Shown here: one piece after another, positions 31,206-40,384 of the stretch
Position numbering within the stretch: position 1 is the stretch's first letter
Layout of the letters: each line of letters begins with the position of its first letter
Source of the DNA: Streptomyces sp. f51
GTDB taxonomy: Bacteria; Actinomycetota; Actinomycetes; Streptomycetales; Streptomycetaceae
Assembly: GCF_037940415.1 (NCBI RefSeq)
Contig: NZ_CP149798.1
Span: forward strand, 7,597,001-7,661,000
DNA length: 64,000 nucleotides
Direction of reading: 5' to 3'
Made by a program: the position numbers and the translations under genes
The notes under the pieces: generated by a model
Told to the model about the DNA's origin: nothing
The model's input: only the letters and a program-made list of their open reading frames with translations
The model's database searches: none

Positions 31206-32072
31206 ATGACCGCAGCCACTCCTCTGCCCGCCGCCCTGACCGGCAGGCTCCTGGGGGACACCTCCTGGGGCATCACGCACCGCGTCGAGAAGCAGGCCCT
31301 GGACCCCACGGCCCTGCTCACCTCCGCCACCGTCCGCCGCATGCTCGACGCCAGCCTCCTCAAGTGGCCCTACTTCACCCTGCTCAAGCACGGTGAGGTG
31401 CCCACCGTGTCGTCGTACACGACGAAGCGGGACGTGATCGGGCACAAGGCGGCCGGATTCGCCGACCCGCGGGCCGTCGCCCGCCACATGGCGGCCGGCG
31501 CCTCCCTCAAGCTCAACCAGATCGGGGACTGGCACCGGCCCACCCGCGCCATCGCCCGGCAGCTGGAGGAGCTCCTGCCGGTGGCGGTCAACTCCTACGT
31601 CTTCCACACGCCCCGGGAGTCCCGCGGCATGCTCCCGCACCGGGACGCCGCCCATGTGCTCGCCATCCAGCTCGAAGGCCGCAAGGAGTGGCACCTGTAC
31701 GCCGAACCGGACCAGGTCGGCGCCTCGGCGGGCCTGGACGTCGACGCGGCCCGCCCCACCCACGTCTTCACTCTCGAACCCGGCGACGTGCTCTACCTGC
31801 CGCACGGCTGGCCGCACGACGCCGTCGCCCGCGGCGGCGACTCCCTCCACCTGACGTTCACCCTCACCGAACCGACCCCGGAGGACCTGGTCGACGCGCT
31901 CCTGCGGCGCTTCCTGGACGACGAGCACAACCTCGTCCACCACTTCCACACCCGCCCGCTCGCGGCCCGTACCGCGGAGGTCCGCTCGGCCCTGACCCGG
32001 CGGGCCGAAACGCTGGACGGCGACCACTGGGCGCGCACCGCGCTCGAGACGATGCGGGAGGCGATCGGCTGA
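31206..32072 (+). CDS. JmjC/cupin-type 2-oxoglutarate-Fe(II) oxygenase (copy 1)
   Basis: The 288-residue protein has the JmjC cupin core: HRDAAHVLAIQLEGRKEWHLY supplies the first metal ligands (His-x-Asp) and GDVLYLPHGWPHDA the distal histidine. The N-terminal part (LLKWPYFTLLKHGEVPTVSSY) matches ribosomal-oxygenase-like JmjC proteins. In RiPP operons such enzymes hydroxylate the beta carbon of a core residue. It is the first modifying enzyme after the precursor (74-bp gap) and overlaps the second JmjC gene (TGATG), so the two may act together or as a heterodimer. Which residue is oxidised cannot be told. Confidence 0.85.
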   Translation: MTAATPLPAALTGRLLGDTSWGITHRVEKQALDPTALLTSATVRRMLDASLLKWPYFTLLKHGEVPTVSSYTTKRDVIGHKAAGFADPRAVARHMAAGASLKLNQIGDWHRPTRAIARQLEELLPVAVNSYVFHTPRESRGMLPHRDAAHVLAIQLEGRKEWHLYAEPDQVGASAGLDVDAARPTHVFTLEPGDVLYLPHGWPHDAVARGGDSLHLTFTLTEPTPEDLVDALLRRFLDDEHNLVHHFHTRPLAARTAEVRSALTRRAETLDGDHWARTALETMREAIG

Positions 32073-33037
32073 TGTCCACCACGACCACGAGGATCCGCGA
32101 GGCCCAGGCCGCCGCACCCCTGCGGCCCGCCGCACCGGACACCGCCCACGACCACGAGAGTGTCGTGCCGGAGCGTCTGGAGCACCTGGTCGGCGACACC
32201 GGCGCGTTCTTCCGCGACCACTGGGCGGGCCAGCCCGTCGTCCTGCGCGCGCACAGCGACCTGAGCCGGCTCATCACCGAGCAGGAGATGTGGGACGAGG
32301 TCGACTGCGGACTGCTGTCCCGCCCGTACTTCACCATCTTCAACGAGGGCGTGCGCACCGCCATCAGCGACATGACCCGCAAACGCACCGTCGTCGGCCA
32401 CGAACTGCCCGGCTTCATCGAACCCGAACGCATCCGCGAGGACTTCGCGAACGGCGCCACGTTCAAGTTCAACCAGGCCGAGCACTGGCATCCCCGCATC
32501 CGCACCCTGGTCAAGGCCCTCGAACCCCACTTCAGCGGCGGACTGGAGTCCTTCGTCTTCCTCAGCCCGCCCGGCAAGACCGCGATGCAGGCCCACATGG
32601 ACGGCGCGCACGTCTTCATCCTCCAGGTCGCCGGCGTCAAGGACTGGGTGGTGGGCCGCGTCGACGACACCTCCACCAGCGACTCCGTCCTGCACGAGGG
32701 CGCCATCCCCGACGAGCGCCGCATCGAGCTGACCCTGCGCCCCGGCGACGTGATGTACATGCCGCACGGCACCCCGCACTACGCCACCGCCCGCGAGGGC
32801 AACTCCATCCACATCGCCATCACCGTGGAGGAGCCCACCGCGCAGAACCTCGCCGAGGTGCTCCTGGCCGGCTTCCTCGGCACCCAAGCCTTCAAGGCCC
32901 TGCACGACAGCCACCACCGACACCCCCTGGCCCGGCGCACCGAACTGCTGCGCCAGGCCCTGCTCGACCACCTCGCCCACGCCGACGAGGACGCCGCGAC
33001 GCGGGCCGCCGTCACCCTGCGCAGGGAACACCGGTGA
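32072..33037 (+). CDS. JmjC/cupin-type 2-oxoglutarate-Fe(II) oxygenase (copy 2)
   Basis: The 321-residue protein is a diverged relative of the preceding gene. It has RPYFTIFNEGVRTAISDM, metal ligands in QAHMDGAHVFILQVAGVKDW (His-x-Asp) and GDVMYMPHGTPHYA (distal His), and a C-terminal helical domain. Both JmjC proteins keep their iron ligands, so both are probably active. Start at ATG 32072 overlaps the previous stop, and its own stop overlaps the YcaO start (GTGA), giving tight translational coupling. The likely role is hydroxylation of a second site on the precursor. Confidence 0.85.
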   Translation: MSTTTTRIREAQAAAPLRPAAPDTAHDHESVVPERLEHLVGDTGAFFRDHWAGQPVVLRAHSDLSRLITEQEMWDEVDCGLLSRPYFTIFNEGVRTAISDMTRKRTVVGHELPGFIEPERIREDFANGATFKFNQAEHWHPRIRTLVKALEPHFSGGLESFVFLSPPGKTAMQAHMDGAHVFILQVAGVKDWVVGRVDDTSTSDSVLHEGAIPDERRIELTLRPGDVMYMPHGTPHYATAREGNSIHIAITVEEPTAQNLAEVLLAGFLGTQAFKALHDSHHRHPLARRTELLRQALLDHLAHADEDAATRAAVTLRREHR

Positions 33038-34227
33038 ACGGGCCGCGGGCACCGCGCCGCGCCCCCTGGATGAGCGGCGGAGGACCCGCGGCCGTCACCG
33101 AGGGCACCCTGCGCACCACCGGCCTCGACACCACCTGGGCCCGCCTACAGCCGCAGCTCGCCGACCGCGGCATCACCCGGGTCGCCGACCTGACCGGCCT
33201 GGACATCCTCGACGTCCCGGTGTGGACGGCGATCCGGCCCGCCGCCGCCACCCTGGTCGCCAGCGCCGGCAAAGGCCTCACGCACACCGCCGCCCGCATC
33301 TCCGCGGTCATGGAGTCCCTCGAGGTCGCCGTCGCCGAACAGGCCCGGCCCGCCGGCGCCGCCCACGGCACCGCCCGCGCCCTGGCCCCCGGCTACGGCG
33401 TCGACGAACTGACCCTGCACCCCGTCTCCCTGGTCGACGACCGCAGCGTCCTGGAATGGACCAGGGGCTGGGACCTGGCCTCCGGCACACCGGGCATGAT
33501 CCCCACGGCGGCCGTCGGACTGCGCGGCTGGGCCGCCGCCCGCTGGCAGCCCCCCACCTTCGTCACCACCACCAACGGCCTGGCCTCCGGCAACGACCAC
33601 GTCGAGGCCACCGTCCACGCCCTGCTGGAGACCGTCGAACGCGACGCCCTGGCCCGCCTGCGCCCCGGCGACGCCGTCACCACCGACCTGGACACCCTGG
33701 GCGAACGCCTCGGCGCGGTCGTCACCCGTATCCGCGCCGCCGGCGCCGACCTCGCCCTGGAACGCATCCCCTCCGTCCCCGGCACCTGGGCCTACACCTG
33801 CTGGCTCACCCAGCCCGAGATGTGGCAGATCTTCGCCGGCTCCGGCTGCCACACCGACCCCGCGATCGCCGCCGAACGCGCCCTGCTGGAAGCCGTCCAG
33901 AGCCGCGGCTCCACCATCAGCGGCGGCCGCGACGACATCCCCGAATGGACCTTCCGCCGCCTGGGCGCCCCACCCGACCGGCCCCGCCCCACCCCCCACC
34001 GCACCGAACCGATGCCCACCGCCACCGGGCCGGCCGCCTCCCTCGACGAGGTGCTCGACAGCCTGGTCACCGCCGTGCACCGCACCACCGGCCGGCCCGT
34101 GATCGCCGTCGACCTCACCCCCCACCGCCGGCCCTGGCCCGCCGTCGTCCAGGTCTTCGCACCGGGACTCGGGCTCACCCTCCAGCACCCCCGCCCGCAG
34201 TCCCTCGCCAGCAGGAGCTTCGTGTGA
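33034..34227 (+). CDS. YcaO-domain ATP-dependent peptide-modifying enzyme
   Basis: The 397-residue protein carries the YcaO ATP-binding pattern: SAGKGLTHTAARISAVMESLEVAVAE, ASGNDHVEATVHALLETVERDAL and GSGCHTDPAIAAERALLEAVQSR. YcaO enzymes phosphorylate backbone amides to allow cyclodehydration, thioamidation or macroamidine formation. The neighbouring TfuA argues for thioamide or amidine chemistry rather than azoline formation, and no E1-like partner (TOMM C protein) is present. It overlaps TfuA by four bases. The Pro-rich stretch near residue 320 is a linker before the C-terminal part. Confidence 0.92.
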   Translation: MNGPRAPRRAPWMSGGGPAAVTEGTLRTTGLDTTWARLQPQLADRGITRVADLTGLDILDVPVWTAIRPAAATLVASAGKGLTHTAARISAVMESLEVAVAEQARPAGAAHGTARALAPGYGVDELTLHPVSLVDDRSVLEWTRGWDLASGTPGMIPTAAVGLRGWAAARWQPPTFVTTTNGLASGNDHVEATVHALLETVERDALARLRPGDAVTTDLDTLGERLGAVVTRIRAAGADLALERIPSVPGTWAYTCWLTQPEMWQIFAGSGCHTDPAIAAERALLEAVQSRGSTISGGRDDIPEWTFRRLGAPPDRPRPTPHRTEPMPTATGPAASLDEVLDSLVTAVHRTTGRPVIAVDLTPHRRPWPAVVQVFAPGLGLTLQHPRPQSLASRSFV

Positions 34228-35501
34228 CCCCCCGTCGCATCGCCTTCGTCGGCCCGACCCTGCCCCCGCACCAACGGCCCCGGGGCTGCTTCGAATACCG
34301 GCCGCCCGTCCGGCACGGCGACCTCTTCGACCTGTGCCTGCGCCCCGGCGACCAGGTCCTGGTCATCGACGGCGTCTACCAGCACTTCGCCCCCATCCGG
34401 CACAAGGAGATCCTCGCCCAGCTCGCCCGCGGCGTGCACGTCGCCGGCACCGCCAGCCTCGGCGCCCTGCGCGCCGCCGAACTCGCCGGCTTCGGCATGC
34501 AGGGCCTGGGCCACGTCTACGGCGAGGCGCGCGCCGGACGCCTGAGCGCCGACGCCGACGTCGCCGTCCTGCACACCGACGACAGCGCCGGCGCCCGCCG
34601 CCTGACCGAGGCCATGGTCTGCGTCCGCCACGCCCTGGGCGAACTGCTCCAAGCGGGAGAACTGGACCCCGGCCAGGCCGCCCGCCTCGAACAGGCCGCC
34701 GCCCGCCTGCACTTCACCGAACGCTCCGCCACCGGCCTGCGCCACGTGGCCGGAGCCGACCGCGACGCCATGCAGCTGCTCCTGGACCACCTCAAGCGCC
34801 ACGGCGACATCAAGACCCGCGACGCCCGCCACGCCCTGGACACCCTGGCCGCCCGCCCCGTCCCCGCACCGGCCCCCGCCCCCGGCACCGCCGAGGTGTG
34901 GACCAGCTCCTACGGCAGGGAAGGGGACTTCGAGCACCGGCCGCTCAAACCCGGCTCCGCCGTCGGCGCCCGCCTCGCCCTGGCCTGCCTCCAGCTGTTC
35001 GCCGTCGACTACCCCGAACGCCACCGCGCCTACGCCCTGCGCCTGGCCGCCGCCACCACCGGCCGCACCGGCCCCGCCGGCCGGCTGCTCAGCGCCGCCG
35101 GATTCGCCCCGGCCACCCGCCCCTACGCCCGCCTCGCCCGCGGCACCGAGGCCACCGCCCACTGGACCGCCGACGAACGCCTCCTGGCCCGCACCTTCCG
35201 CCTGCCGCCCGGCCGCCTCGTCTACCAGGACCTGCCCGCCGAGGCCGTCGCCGGCAGCACCCTGGACGAACTGGAACAGCGCTGCCTCAAACTGCTCCTG
35301 CCCCCGGCCGCGCATCCCCTGCCCACCACCCAACGGCACACCCTGCTGCGGCAGTTGTGGCAGGCGGACTGCGACCACGACTACCGGCTGTGCGCACTGG
35401 AACGGGGCTTCCGTGACACCGAGGAGGCCGCCCGGCTGGCCGGCGCCTTCGACCTGGCCCTGATCGCCCGCCTGCTCCGGGCCCCGGCGGCGGCCCGATG
35501 A
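34224..35501 (+). CDS. TfuA-like YcaO partner protein
   Basis: The N-terminal 200 residues show the TfuA core: FVGPTLP, VLVIDGVYQHFAPIRHKEIL and HVAGTASLGALRAAELAGFGM followed by GLGHVY. The C-terminal half is longer than in minimal TfuA proteins (total 425 residues) and contains EVWTSSYGREGDFEHRPL and helical regions of unknown role. TfuA partners YcaO in ribosomal-peptide thioamidation and in methanogen McrA thioamidation, probably by delivering sulfide. No sulfur-mobilising enzyme with an intact PLP lysine is seen nearby. GTG start overlaps the YcaO stop. Confidence 0.88.
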   Translation: MTPRRIAFVGPTLPPHQRPRGCFEYRPPVRHGDLFDLCLRPGDQVLVIDGVYQHFAPIRHKEILAQLARGVHVAGTASLGALRAAELAGFGMQGLGHVYGEARAGRLSADADVAVLHTDDSAGARRLTEAMVCVRHALGELLQAGELDPGQAARLEQAAARLHFTERSATGLRHVAGADRDAMQLLLDHLKRHGDIKTRDARHALDTLAARPVPAPAPAPGTAEVWTSSYGREGDFEHRPLKPGSAVGARLALACLQLFAVDYPERHRAYALRLAAATTGRTGPAGRLLSAAGFAPATRPYARLARGTEATAHWTADERLLARTFRLPPGRLVYQDLPAEAVAGSTLDELEQRCLKLLLPPAAHPLPTTQRHTLLRQLWQADCDHDYRLCALERGFRDTEEAARLAGAFDLALIARLLRAPAAAR

Positions 35502-37603
35502 CCCCCACCCCACCCACCACCTTCACCCAGGCCCCCGCCCAGGCCCCCGCCCAAGGCCCCGCACCGGACCTTGCCCGGGGTCTGGTCCGGGGGCTGGCCC
35601 TGGCCGAGGCGCACAGCACCGAACCACGCCCCCGGGAGATCGCCGCCTTCGGCGACGACGGACTGCTGCTGCGCGTCGACGTGCCCACCCGGCACGGCGC
35701 CGAACAGCAGCACCTGGTGCACTACACGCGCCGCCCCGACGGCACCTGGGAAGCCGGCTGGACCCTGCCCTGGGGCAGCCAGGCCCTGCCCGTGCCCGGC
35801 GGCTACGTGTGCGTGCGCCGCGCCGACGGACGCACCCTGGTGGAACTGCGGCCCGCCGACGGCGGCCCCGGACAGCTCCTGCTCACCACTCCCGGACGCG
35901 TCGGCGCCCTCGCCCCCCGCCCCGGCGGCGGCCAGATCGCCGTCACCACCAGCACCTTCGGCGGACCCGGAGAACACCCCCAGGGCCTGCTGGCCGGCTC
36001 CGACGCCGTATGGGCCCAGGGCTCCGACATGACCCTCAGCTACGCCAAACAGCCCCAGAAGGAATGGCAGGTCCACCTCGTCCCCCTGGACGGCACCGGC
36101 CCCCGCCTGCTCACCCCCCACGTCCCCGCCGACCTCGCCCTGTCCGGCGAGGCCGCCTGGGCCACCCCGGACACCCTGTTCCTGGGCGCCCTGCGCCACC
36201 ACCGCCACGGCGTACGCAACTTCGGCCTGCTCTCCCTGGCCGTCGACCACGGCGACACCACCCGCACCCTCTTCTCCGACACCGTCGACCTCTGCTACCC
36301 CGTCCCAGGACCCGGCGGCCAGGTCGCCTACCTGGGCACCACACCACGCCACGACAACACCCCCGTCACCCAGTTCGCCTGCCTCGTCGGCGAACCACTG
36401 CACCAGGTCGTCCTGCTGCCCGCCGAGAACGGCCTGTGGCAGCGCCCGGCCGGCTGGGACGGACCACGCCGGCTGGTGTGCACCGCCGAATCCGGACCCC
36501 GCCGCGGCCTGTACGTCCACGACCTCGACGCCGCCACCTGGCAGCCCGTGCCCACCCCGGCCTCGGTGATGAACACCCGCGTCCACGACGGCCGCGCCGC
36601 CGTCCTGACCTCCGCCCCCGACACCCCGCCCGCCCTGGACGTCACCGCCCTGCACCCCGGCCACGGCGCCGAACGCGTCGTCTCCGCCCAGGCACCCCCG
36701 CCGCCGGGCCGCCTCCAGTACCGGAGCCAGCGCCTGCCCGGCAGCGACGGCGACCTCGCCAGCTGGGTGTGCCTGCCCGAGCACACCACCCCCCACGCCA
36801 CCGTCGTCCTCTACCACGGCGGCCCGTTCCAGAGCTGGAGCGAATGGTCCTGGCGGTGGAACCCGTGGCCCTTCGTCGCCTGCGGACTGGCCGTCGTCCT
36901 CGTCGAACCCCCGCTCAGCCTCGGCTACCCCGACGCCGTGCGCACCGGCTGGCGCCAGTGGCGCGGCGGCATCGCCGCCAGCGCCGCCGCCCAGGTCGAA
37001 GCCGTCCGCGCCGCCGAAGGACTCCTCGACTCACCCCTCGCACTCATGGGCGGCAGCTTCGGCGGCTACCTCGCCCTGAGCACCGCCGACTCCCTCAACC
37101 CCGACCTCGTCGTCGCCCACGCCGCCCCCCTGGACCTCACCCAGGTCGCCGAGGGCAGCGACGTCGGCTGGCAGTGGATCCGCGAATTCGGCGACCCCAC
37201 CGAATGGCGCCCCCTCTACCAGATCAACAGCCTCGCCCCCCGCCCCGTACGCCCCGGCACCCGCGTACTGCTCTCCCACGGACTCCAGGACGGACTCGTC
37301 CCGCCCACCGAGACCCTGCGCACCCACCGCGCCCTCGCCCGCCAGGGCGTACGCAGCGAGGTCGCCTTCTTCCGCTCCGAGGCCCACCCCATCAGCCGGC
37401 CCGGGAACATCCGCGCCTGGTACCGCTGGGTCCTGTCGGCCGTCACCGACGAACTCACCCCCAAACCCACCGGCAACCCCCACCCCCCACAACACCCCGC
37501 CGGAGAAGACGACATGACGGACCATCACACCGCCGTGCACACCACGGCCACCGGTGAACCCGCCCTCCGGGCCGCCGGAACCCGCACGGAGGAAGCGTCA
37601 TGA
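35498..37603 (+). CDS. Prolyl-oligopeptidase-family (S9) serine peptidase
   Basis: The 701-residue protein has an N-terminal beta-propeller region and a C-terminal alpha/beta hydrolase with catalytic Ser in MGGSFGGYLALS, Asp in SHGLQDGLVPPTE and His in FRSEAHPIS. S9 enzymes cut after proline or alanine in short peptides. In this operon it may trim leader or linear intermediates after the M16 pair. The extreme N-terminus is an Ala/Gln/Pro repeat (QAPAQAPAQG), another example of in-frame repeat growth. ATG start overlaps the tfuA stop and its stop overlaps the AAC(3)-like start. Confidence 0.9.
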   Translation: MTPTPPTTFTQAPAQAPAQGPAPDLARGLVRGLALAEAHSTEPRPREIAAFGDDGLLLRVDVPTRHGAEQQHLVHYTRRPDGTWEAGWTLPWGSQALPVPGGYVCVRRADGRTLVELRPADGGPGQLLLTTPGRVGALAPRPGGGQIAVTTSTFGGPGEHPQGLLAGSDAVWAQGSDMTLSYAKQPQKEWQVHLVPLDGTGPRLLTPHVPADLALSGEAAWATPDTLFLGALRHHRHGVRNFGLLSLAVDHGDTTRTLFSDTVDLCYPVPGPGGQVAYLGTTPRHDNTPVTQFACLVGEPLHQVVLLPAENGLWQRPAGWDGPRRLVCTAESGPRRGLYVHDLDAATWQPVPTPASVMNTRVHDGRAAVLTSAPDTPPALDVTALHPGHGAERVVSAQAPPPPGRLQYRSQRLPGSDGDLASWVCLPEHTTPHATVVLYHGGPFQSWSEWSWRWNPWPFVACGLAVVLVEPPLSLGYPDAVRTGWRQWRGGIAASAAAQVEAVRAAEGLLDSPLALMGGSFGGYLALSTADSLNPDLVVAHAAPLDLTQVAEGSDVGWQWIREFGDPTEWRPLYQINSLAPRPVRPGTRVLLSHGLQDGLVPPTETLRTHRALARQGVRSEVAFFRSEAHPISRPGNIRAWYRWVLSAVTDELTPKPTGNPHPPQHPAGEDDMTDHHTAVHTTATGEPALRAAGTRTEEAS

Positions 37604-38520
37604 CAGACCGTCACATCGTCACCCGTGCCGCCGTCGCCGACGGAATCACCCGCCTCGGCTTCCGCCCCGGCGCCACCGTCATCGCCCACACCTCCCTCAG
37701 CTCCTTCGGCCACGTCGTCGGCGGGGCGCACAGCGTCCTGCTCGGCCTGCGCGACGCCCTCGGCCCCCACGGCACCCTGGTCATGCCCGCCTTCACCCCC
37801 CAGCTGTGCCACCCGCACACCTGGCGCGCACCCGACCTCGCCCACGCCGCCGCCGACCCACGCATCGCCGCCCAGATGCCGCCCTTCGACCCCCTGCGCA
37901 CCCCGGCCGCCCGCACCATGGGCGTCCTGCCTGAACTGCTGCGCACCCAGCCCGACACCCTGCGCTCCCGCCACCCGCACGTCTCCTTCGCCGCCCAGGG
38001 CCCCCACGCCCGGGCCGTCGTGCGCGAGCACCCCACCGCCTGGCGGCTCGCCGCCCACGGCCCGCTGGGCCGGCTGTGGGACCTCGACGCCCTCGTCCTG
38101 CTGCTCGGCACCCCCTGGCAGAAGGCCACCGCCCTGCACCTCGCCGAGTACGCCACCGCCTACCCGGGCCGGCGCTCCGGCCTGTGGGCCGTACCCGAAC
38201 CCGACGAAAGCGGCGGCAGCCGCTGGCACCACGTACCCGAACTCCTCCTATGGGAAGGCGACTTCGACGCCCTGGGCGCCGCCTACGAAACCTCCGGCGC
38301 CCCCCTCGCCGACACACACGTCGGCGGCGCCCGCTGCCGCGCCGTACCGCTGCGCCACCTGGTGCGGTTCGCCTGCGCCTGGCTGGCCGCACACCGCGAC
38401 CTGAGCCGCGGACTTCCCCCGCCCGGCTGGCGGGACGTGGTGGATGCTGAGGCTCCCGTGCCCGCCGGAGAACTCGGCGCGGCGCACACCCACACGGCGG
38501 CCAAGGAGTCCATCACATGA
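37600..38520 (+). CDS. AAC(3)-family (antibiotic N-acetyltransferase-like) protein
   Basis: The 306-residue protein matches the AAC(3) fold: IAHTSLSSFGHVVGGAHSVLLGLRDALGPHGTLVMPAFTP near the N terminus, then RTMGVLPELLRTQPDTLRSRHPHVSFAAQG and VLLLGTPWQKATALHLAE. These enzymes use acetyl-CoA to acetylate primary amines of aminoglycosides. In a RiPP operon an N-terminal amine of the peptide, or self-protection, are possible roles. It is coupled to its neighbours by 4-nt overlaps. No aminoglycoside genes are in the window. Confidence 0.85.
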   Translation: MTDRHIVTRAAVADGITRLGFRPGATVIAHTSLSSFGHVVGGAHSVLLGLRDALGPHGTLVMPAFTPQLCHPHTWRAPDLAHAAADPRIAAQMPPFDPLRTPAARTMGVLPELLRTQPDTLRSRHPHVSFAAQGPHARAVVREHPTAWRLAAHGPLGRLWDLDALVLLLGTPWQKATALHLAEYATAYPGRRSGLWAVPEPDESGGSRWHHVPELLLWEGDFDALGAAYETSGAPLADTHVGGARCRAVPLRHLVRFACAWLAAHRDLSRGLPPPGWRDVVDAEAPVPAGELGAAHTHTAAKESIT

Positions 38521-39059
38521 GCGGCGAAGTAGCCCTGCGACCCGTCATCCCCGGCGATCTCGACCTCTTCGAGCGGGAGTTCACCACCCAGGACGGCACC
38601 GGACCCTTCCAGTGGTTCGGCTTCACCTCCGCCCACCGGCTGCGCGACCGCTTCGCCGAGGACCGGCTCCTTGGCCCCGACGGCGGCATGCTCACCATCA
38701 CCGCGGCCGGCGAGGCGGTGGGCCGTGTCGAATGGTTCGCCTCCGCCTGGGGACGCCCCGCCACCTCCTCCTGCTGGACCATCGCCATCGCCCTGGTCCC
38801 CGCCGCCCGCGGCCGCGGCACCGGAACCACCGCCCAGCGCCGGATCGCCGGCTACCTCTTCGCCCACACCCGCGCCGAACGGGTCCAGGCCTTCACCGAC
38901 CACGCCAACCTCGCCGAACAACGCGCCCTGGAAAAGGCCGGCTTCACCCGCGAGGGCACCCTGCGCTCGGCCCAGTGGCGCTCCGGCCGCTGGCACGACC
39001 AGGTCCTCTACTCGGTCCTGCGCACCGACCTGCCCCTGTGGGAGGAAGAACCTCGATGA
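38517..39059 (+). CDS. GNAT-family N-acetyltransferase (RimJ/RimL type)
   Basis: The 180-residue protein has the GNAT pattern: VALRPVIPGDLDLFEREF, the acetyl-CoA loop VPAARGRGTGTTAQRRIAGYLF and HANLAEQRALEKAGFTREGTLR, typical of RimJ/RimL-like amino-group acetyltransferases. It could acetylate a peptide amine, either as a maturation step or as self-resistance. Together with the AAC(3)-like enzyme it gives the operon two unrelated acetyltransferases, as if more than one amine or processing stage must be capped. ATGA overlaps bind it to both neighbours. Confidence 0.88.
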   Translation: MSGEVALRPVIPGDLDLFEREFTTQDGTGPFQWFGFTSAHRLRDRFAEDRLLGPDGGMLTITAAGEAVGRVEWFASAWGRPATSSCWTIAIALVPAARGRGTGTTAQRRIAGYLFAHTRAERVQAFTDHANLAEQRALEKAGFTREGTLRSAQWRSGRWHDQVLYSVLRTDLPLWEEEPR

Positions 39060-40384
39060 CCCCGCAGCCGACCACCCCGCAGCCGACCGGCCTGCGTCTG
39101 GGCAACGGTCTGAACGTCCTGCTGCAACCGCTGCCCGGCTGCCAGGTCGTCGCCACCTGCCTGCACGTCGCCACCGGTTTCCGCAACGAACCCGTCGCCG
39201 GCGCCGCCCACCTGCTGGAGCACGTCCTGGCCCAGGGCGCCTCCAGCAGCAGGCCGCTGACCGACGCGGTCGCCGCCACCGGCGGCACCGCCAACGCGCG
39301 CACCGCCGCCGACTACACCCAGTACACCGCCGTCCTTCCCGCCGGCGCGCTCGAACTCGGCCTGCGCATCGAGCGCGAGAGGCTCACCGACCCCGACCTC
39401 GGCCTGCCCCACGTCAGCGCGCAGATCGCCGTCGTCCAGGCCGAGATCCGCCGCAACATGCTGCAACGCCCGCACGGCGGACTGGTCCTGTTCGACCTGC
39501 CCGCCCTGCTGCACGACAACTGGAACAACCGGCACAACGGATACGGCGACATCGACGCCCTGCACGACCTGGGCCCCGCCGAACTGGGCCGCTTCTTCGA
39601 GGAGGCCTACGCACCCGGCGACATCCACCTCGCCCTCGCCGGCGACTTCGACCCCGAACACGCCCGCGACCTGGTCGAGCGGCACCTGGCCGCCGTGCCG
39701 GCCCGCCCCACCCGGCCCCGCCCCCACCGGCCCGAGGCCCCCCTGACCGCCCCGCGCCGGGCCCTGCGCGACGAACGGATCGCCTCCGGCGCCCGCACCG
39801 CGATCGGCTTCCGCACCCCGGACCCGGCCGCCGACCCGGACGCCCACCTCGCCGGCGTGCTGCTCGGCGAACTGCTGGAGGCCCTGGGCACCGACTGCCC
39901 CTGCCACCGGGGCACCGGGCGGACCTGGGGCGCGTTCAAGGCCCGCGCCCACCGCACCGGCAACCCCTTCGACGTCGCCCGCGACGCGCTGTTCGCCGTG
40001 GACGTCCCGCACCCCGCGGACACCGGGCCCGAGGCACCCGAACGCTGCCTGCGCTCCGTCCTCGCCGGCATCGCCGACGGCACCGTGCCCATCGCCCGGC
40101 CCCTGGCCCGTATCCGCAGACAGCTCGCCCTGGCCCTGCACGCCGAACTGGACTCCGTCATGAGCCAGGCGTCCTGGCTGTGCGTCGGCGCCGCCGTCCA
40201 CCACGACCCGCTCCACCTGGCCGGCCTGCCGGACGCGCTGCTGCGGCTGCCCGACACCGAGGTGGCCGCAGCCGCCGCCCGCCACGCCGCCGCCCCCGCC
40301 GCCCGCCTCACCAGCCGCCCCGCCCCGCCGGCCCCCGCAGCCCGTACCGCGGTCACCGCCGTCCCGACAGGAGCCGCACGATGA
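39056..40384 (+). CDS. M16-family metallopeptidase, catalytic subunit
   Basis: The 442-residue protein keeps the inverted zinc motif HLLEH (in GAAHLLEHVLAQGASSS) and the downstream glutamate region (VVQAEIRRNMLQ), as in active M16B subunits. M16 peptidases degrade or process small peptides inside a clam-shell chamber and often work as a heterodimer of an active and an inactive chain, as with PqqF/PqqG. The next gene encodes exactly such a partner of identical length. It probably removes the leader from the modified precursor. Confidence 0.9.
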   Translation: MTPQPTTPQPTGLRLGNGLNVLLQPLPGCQVVATCLHVATGFRNEPVAGAAHLLEHVLAQGASSSRPLTDAVAATGGTANARTAADYTQYTAVLPAGALELGLRIERERLTDPDLGLPHVSAQIAVVQAEIRRNMLQRPHGGLVLFDLPALLHDNWNNRHNGYGDIDALHDLGPAELGRFFEEAYAPGDIHLALAGDFDPEHARDLVERHLAAVPARPTRPRPHRPEAPLTAPRRALRDERIASGARTAIGFRTPDPAADPDAHLAGVLLGELLEALGTDCPCHRGTGRTWGAFKARAHRTGNPFDVARDALFAVDVPHPADTGPEAPERCLRSVLAGIADGTVPIARPLARIRRQLALALHAELDSVMSQASWLCVGAAVHHDPLHLAGLPDALLRLPDTEVAAAAARHAAAPAARLTSRPAPPAPAARTAVTAVPTGAAR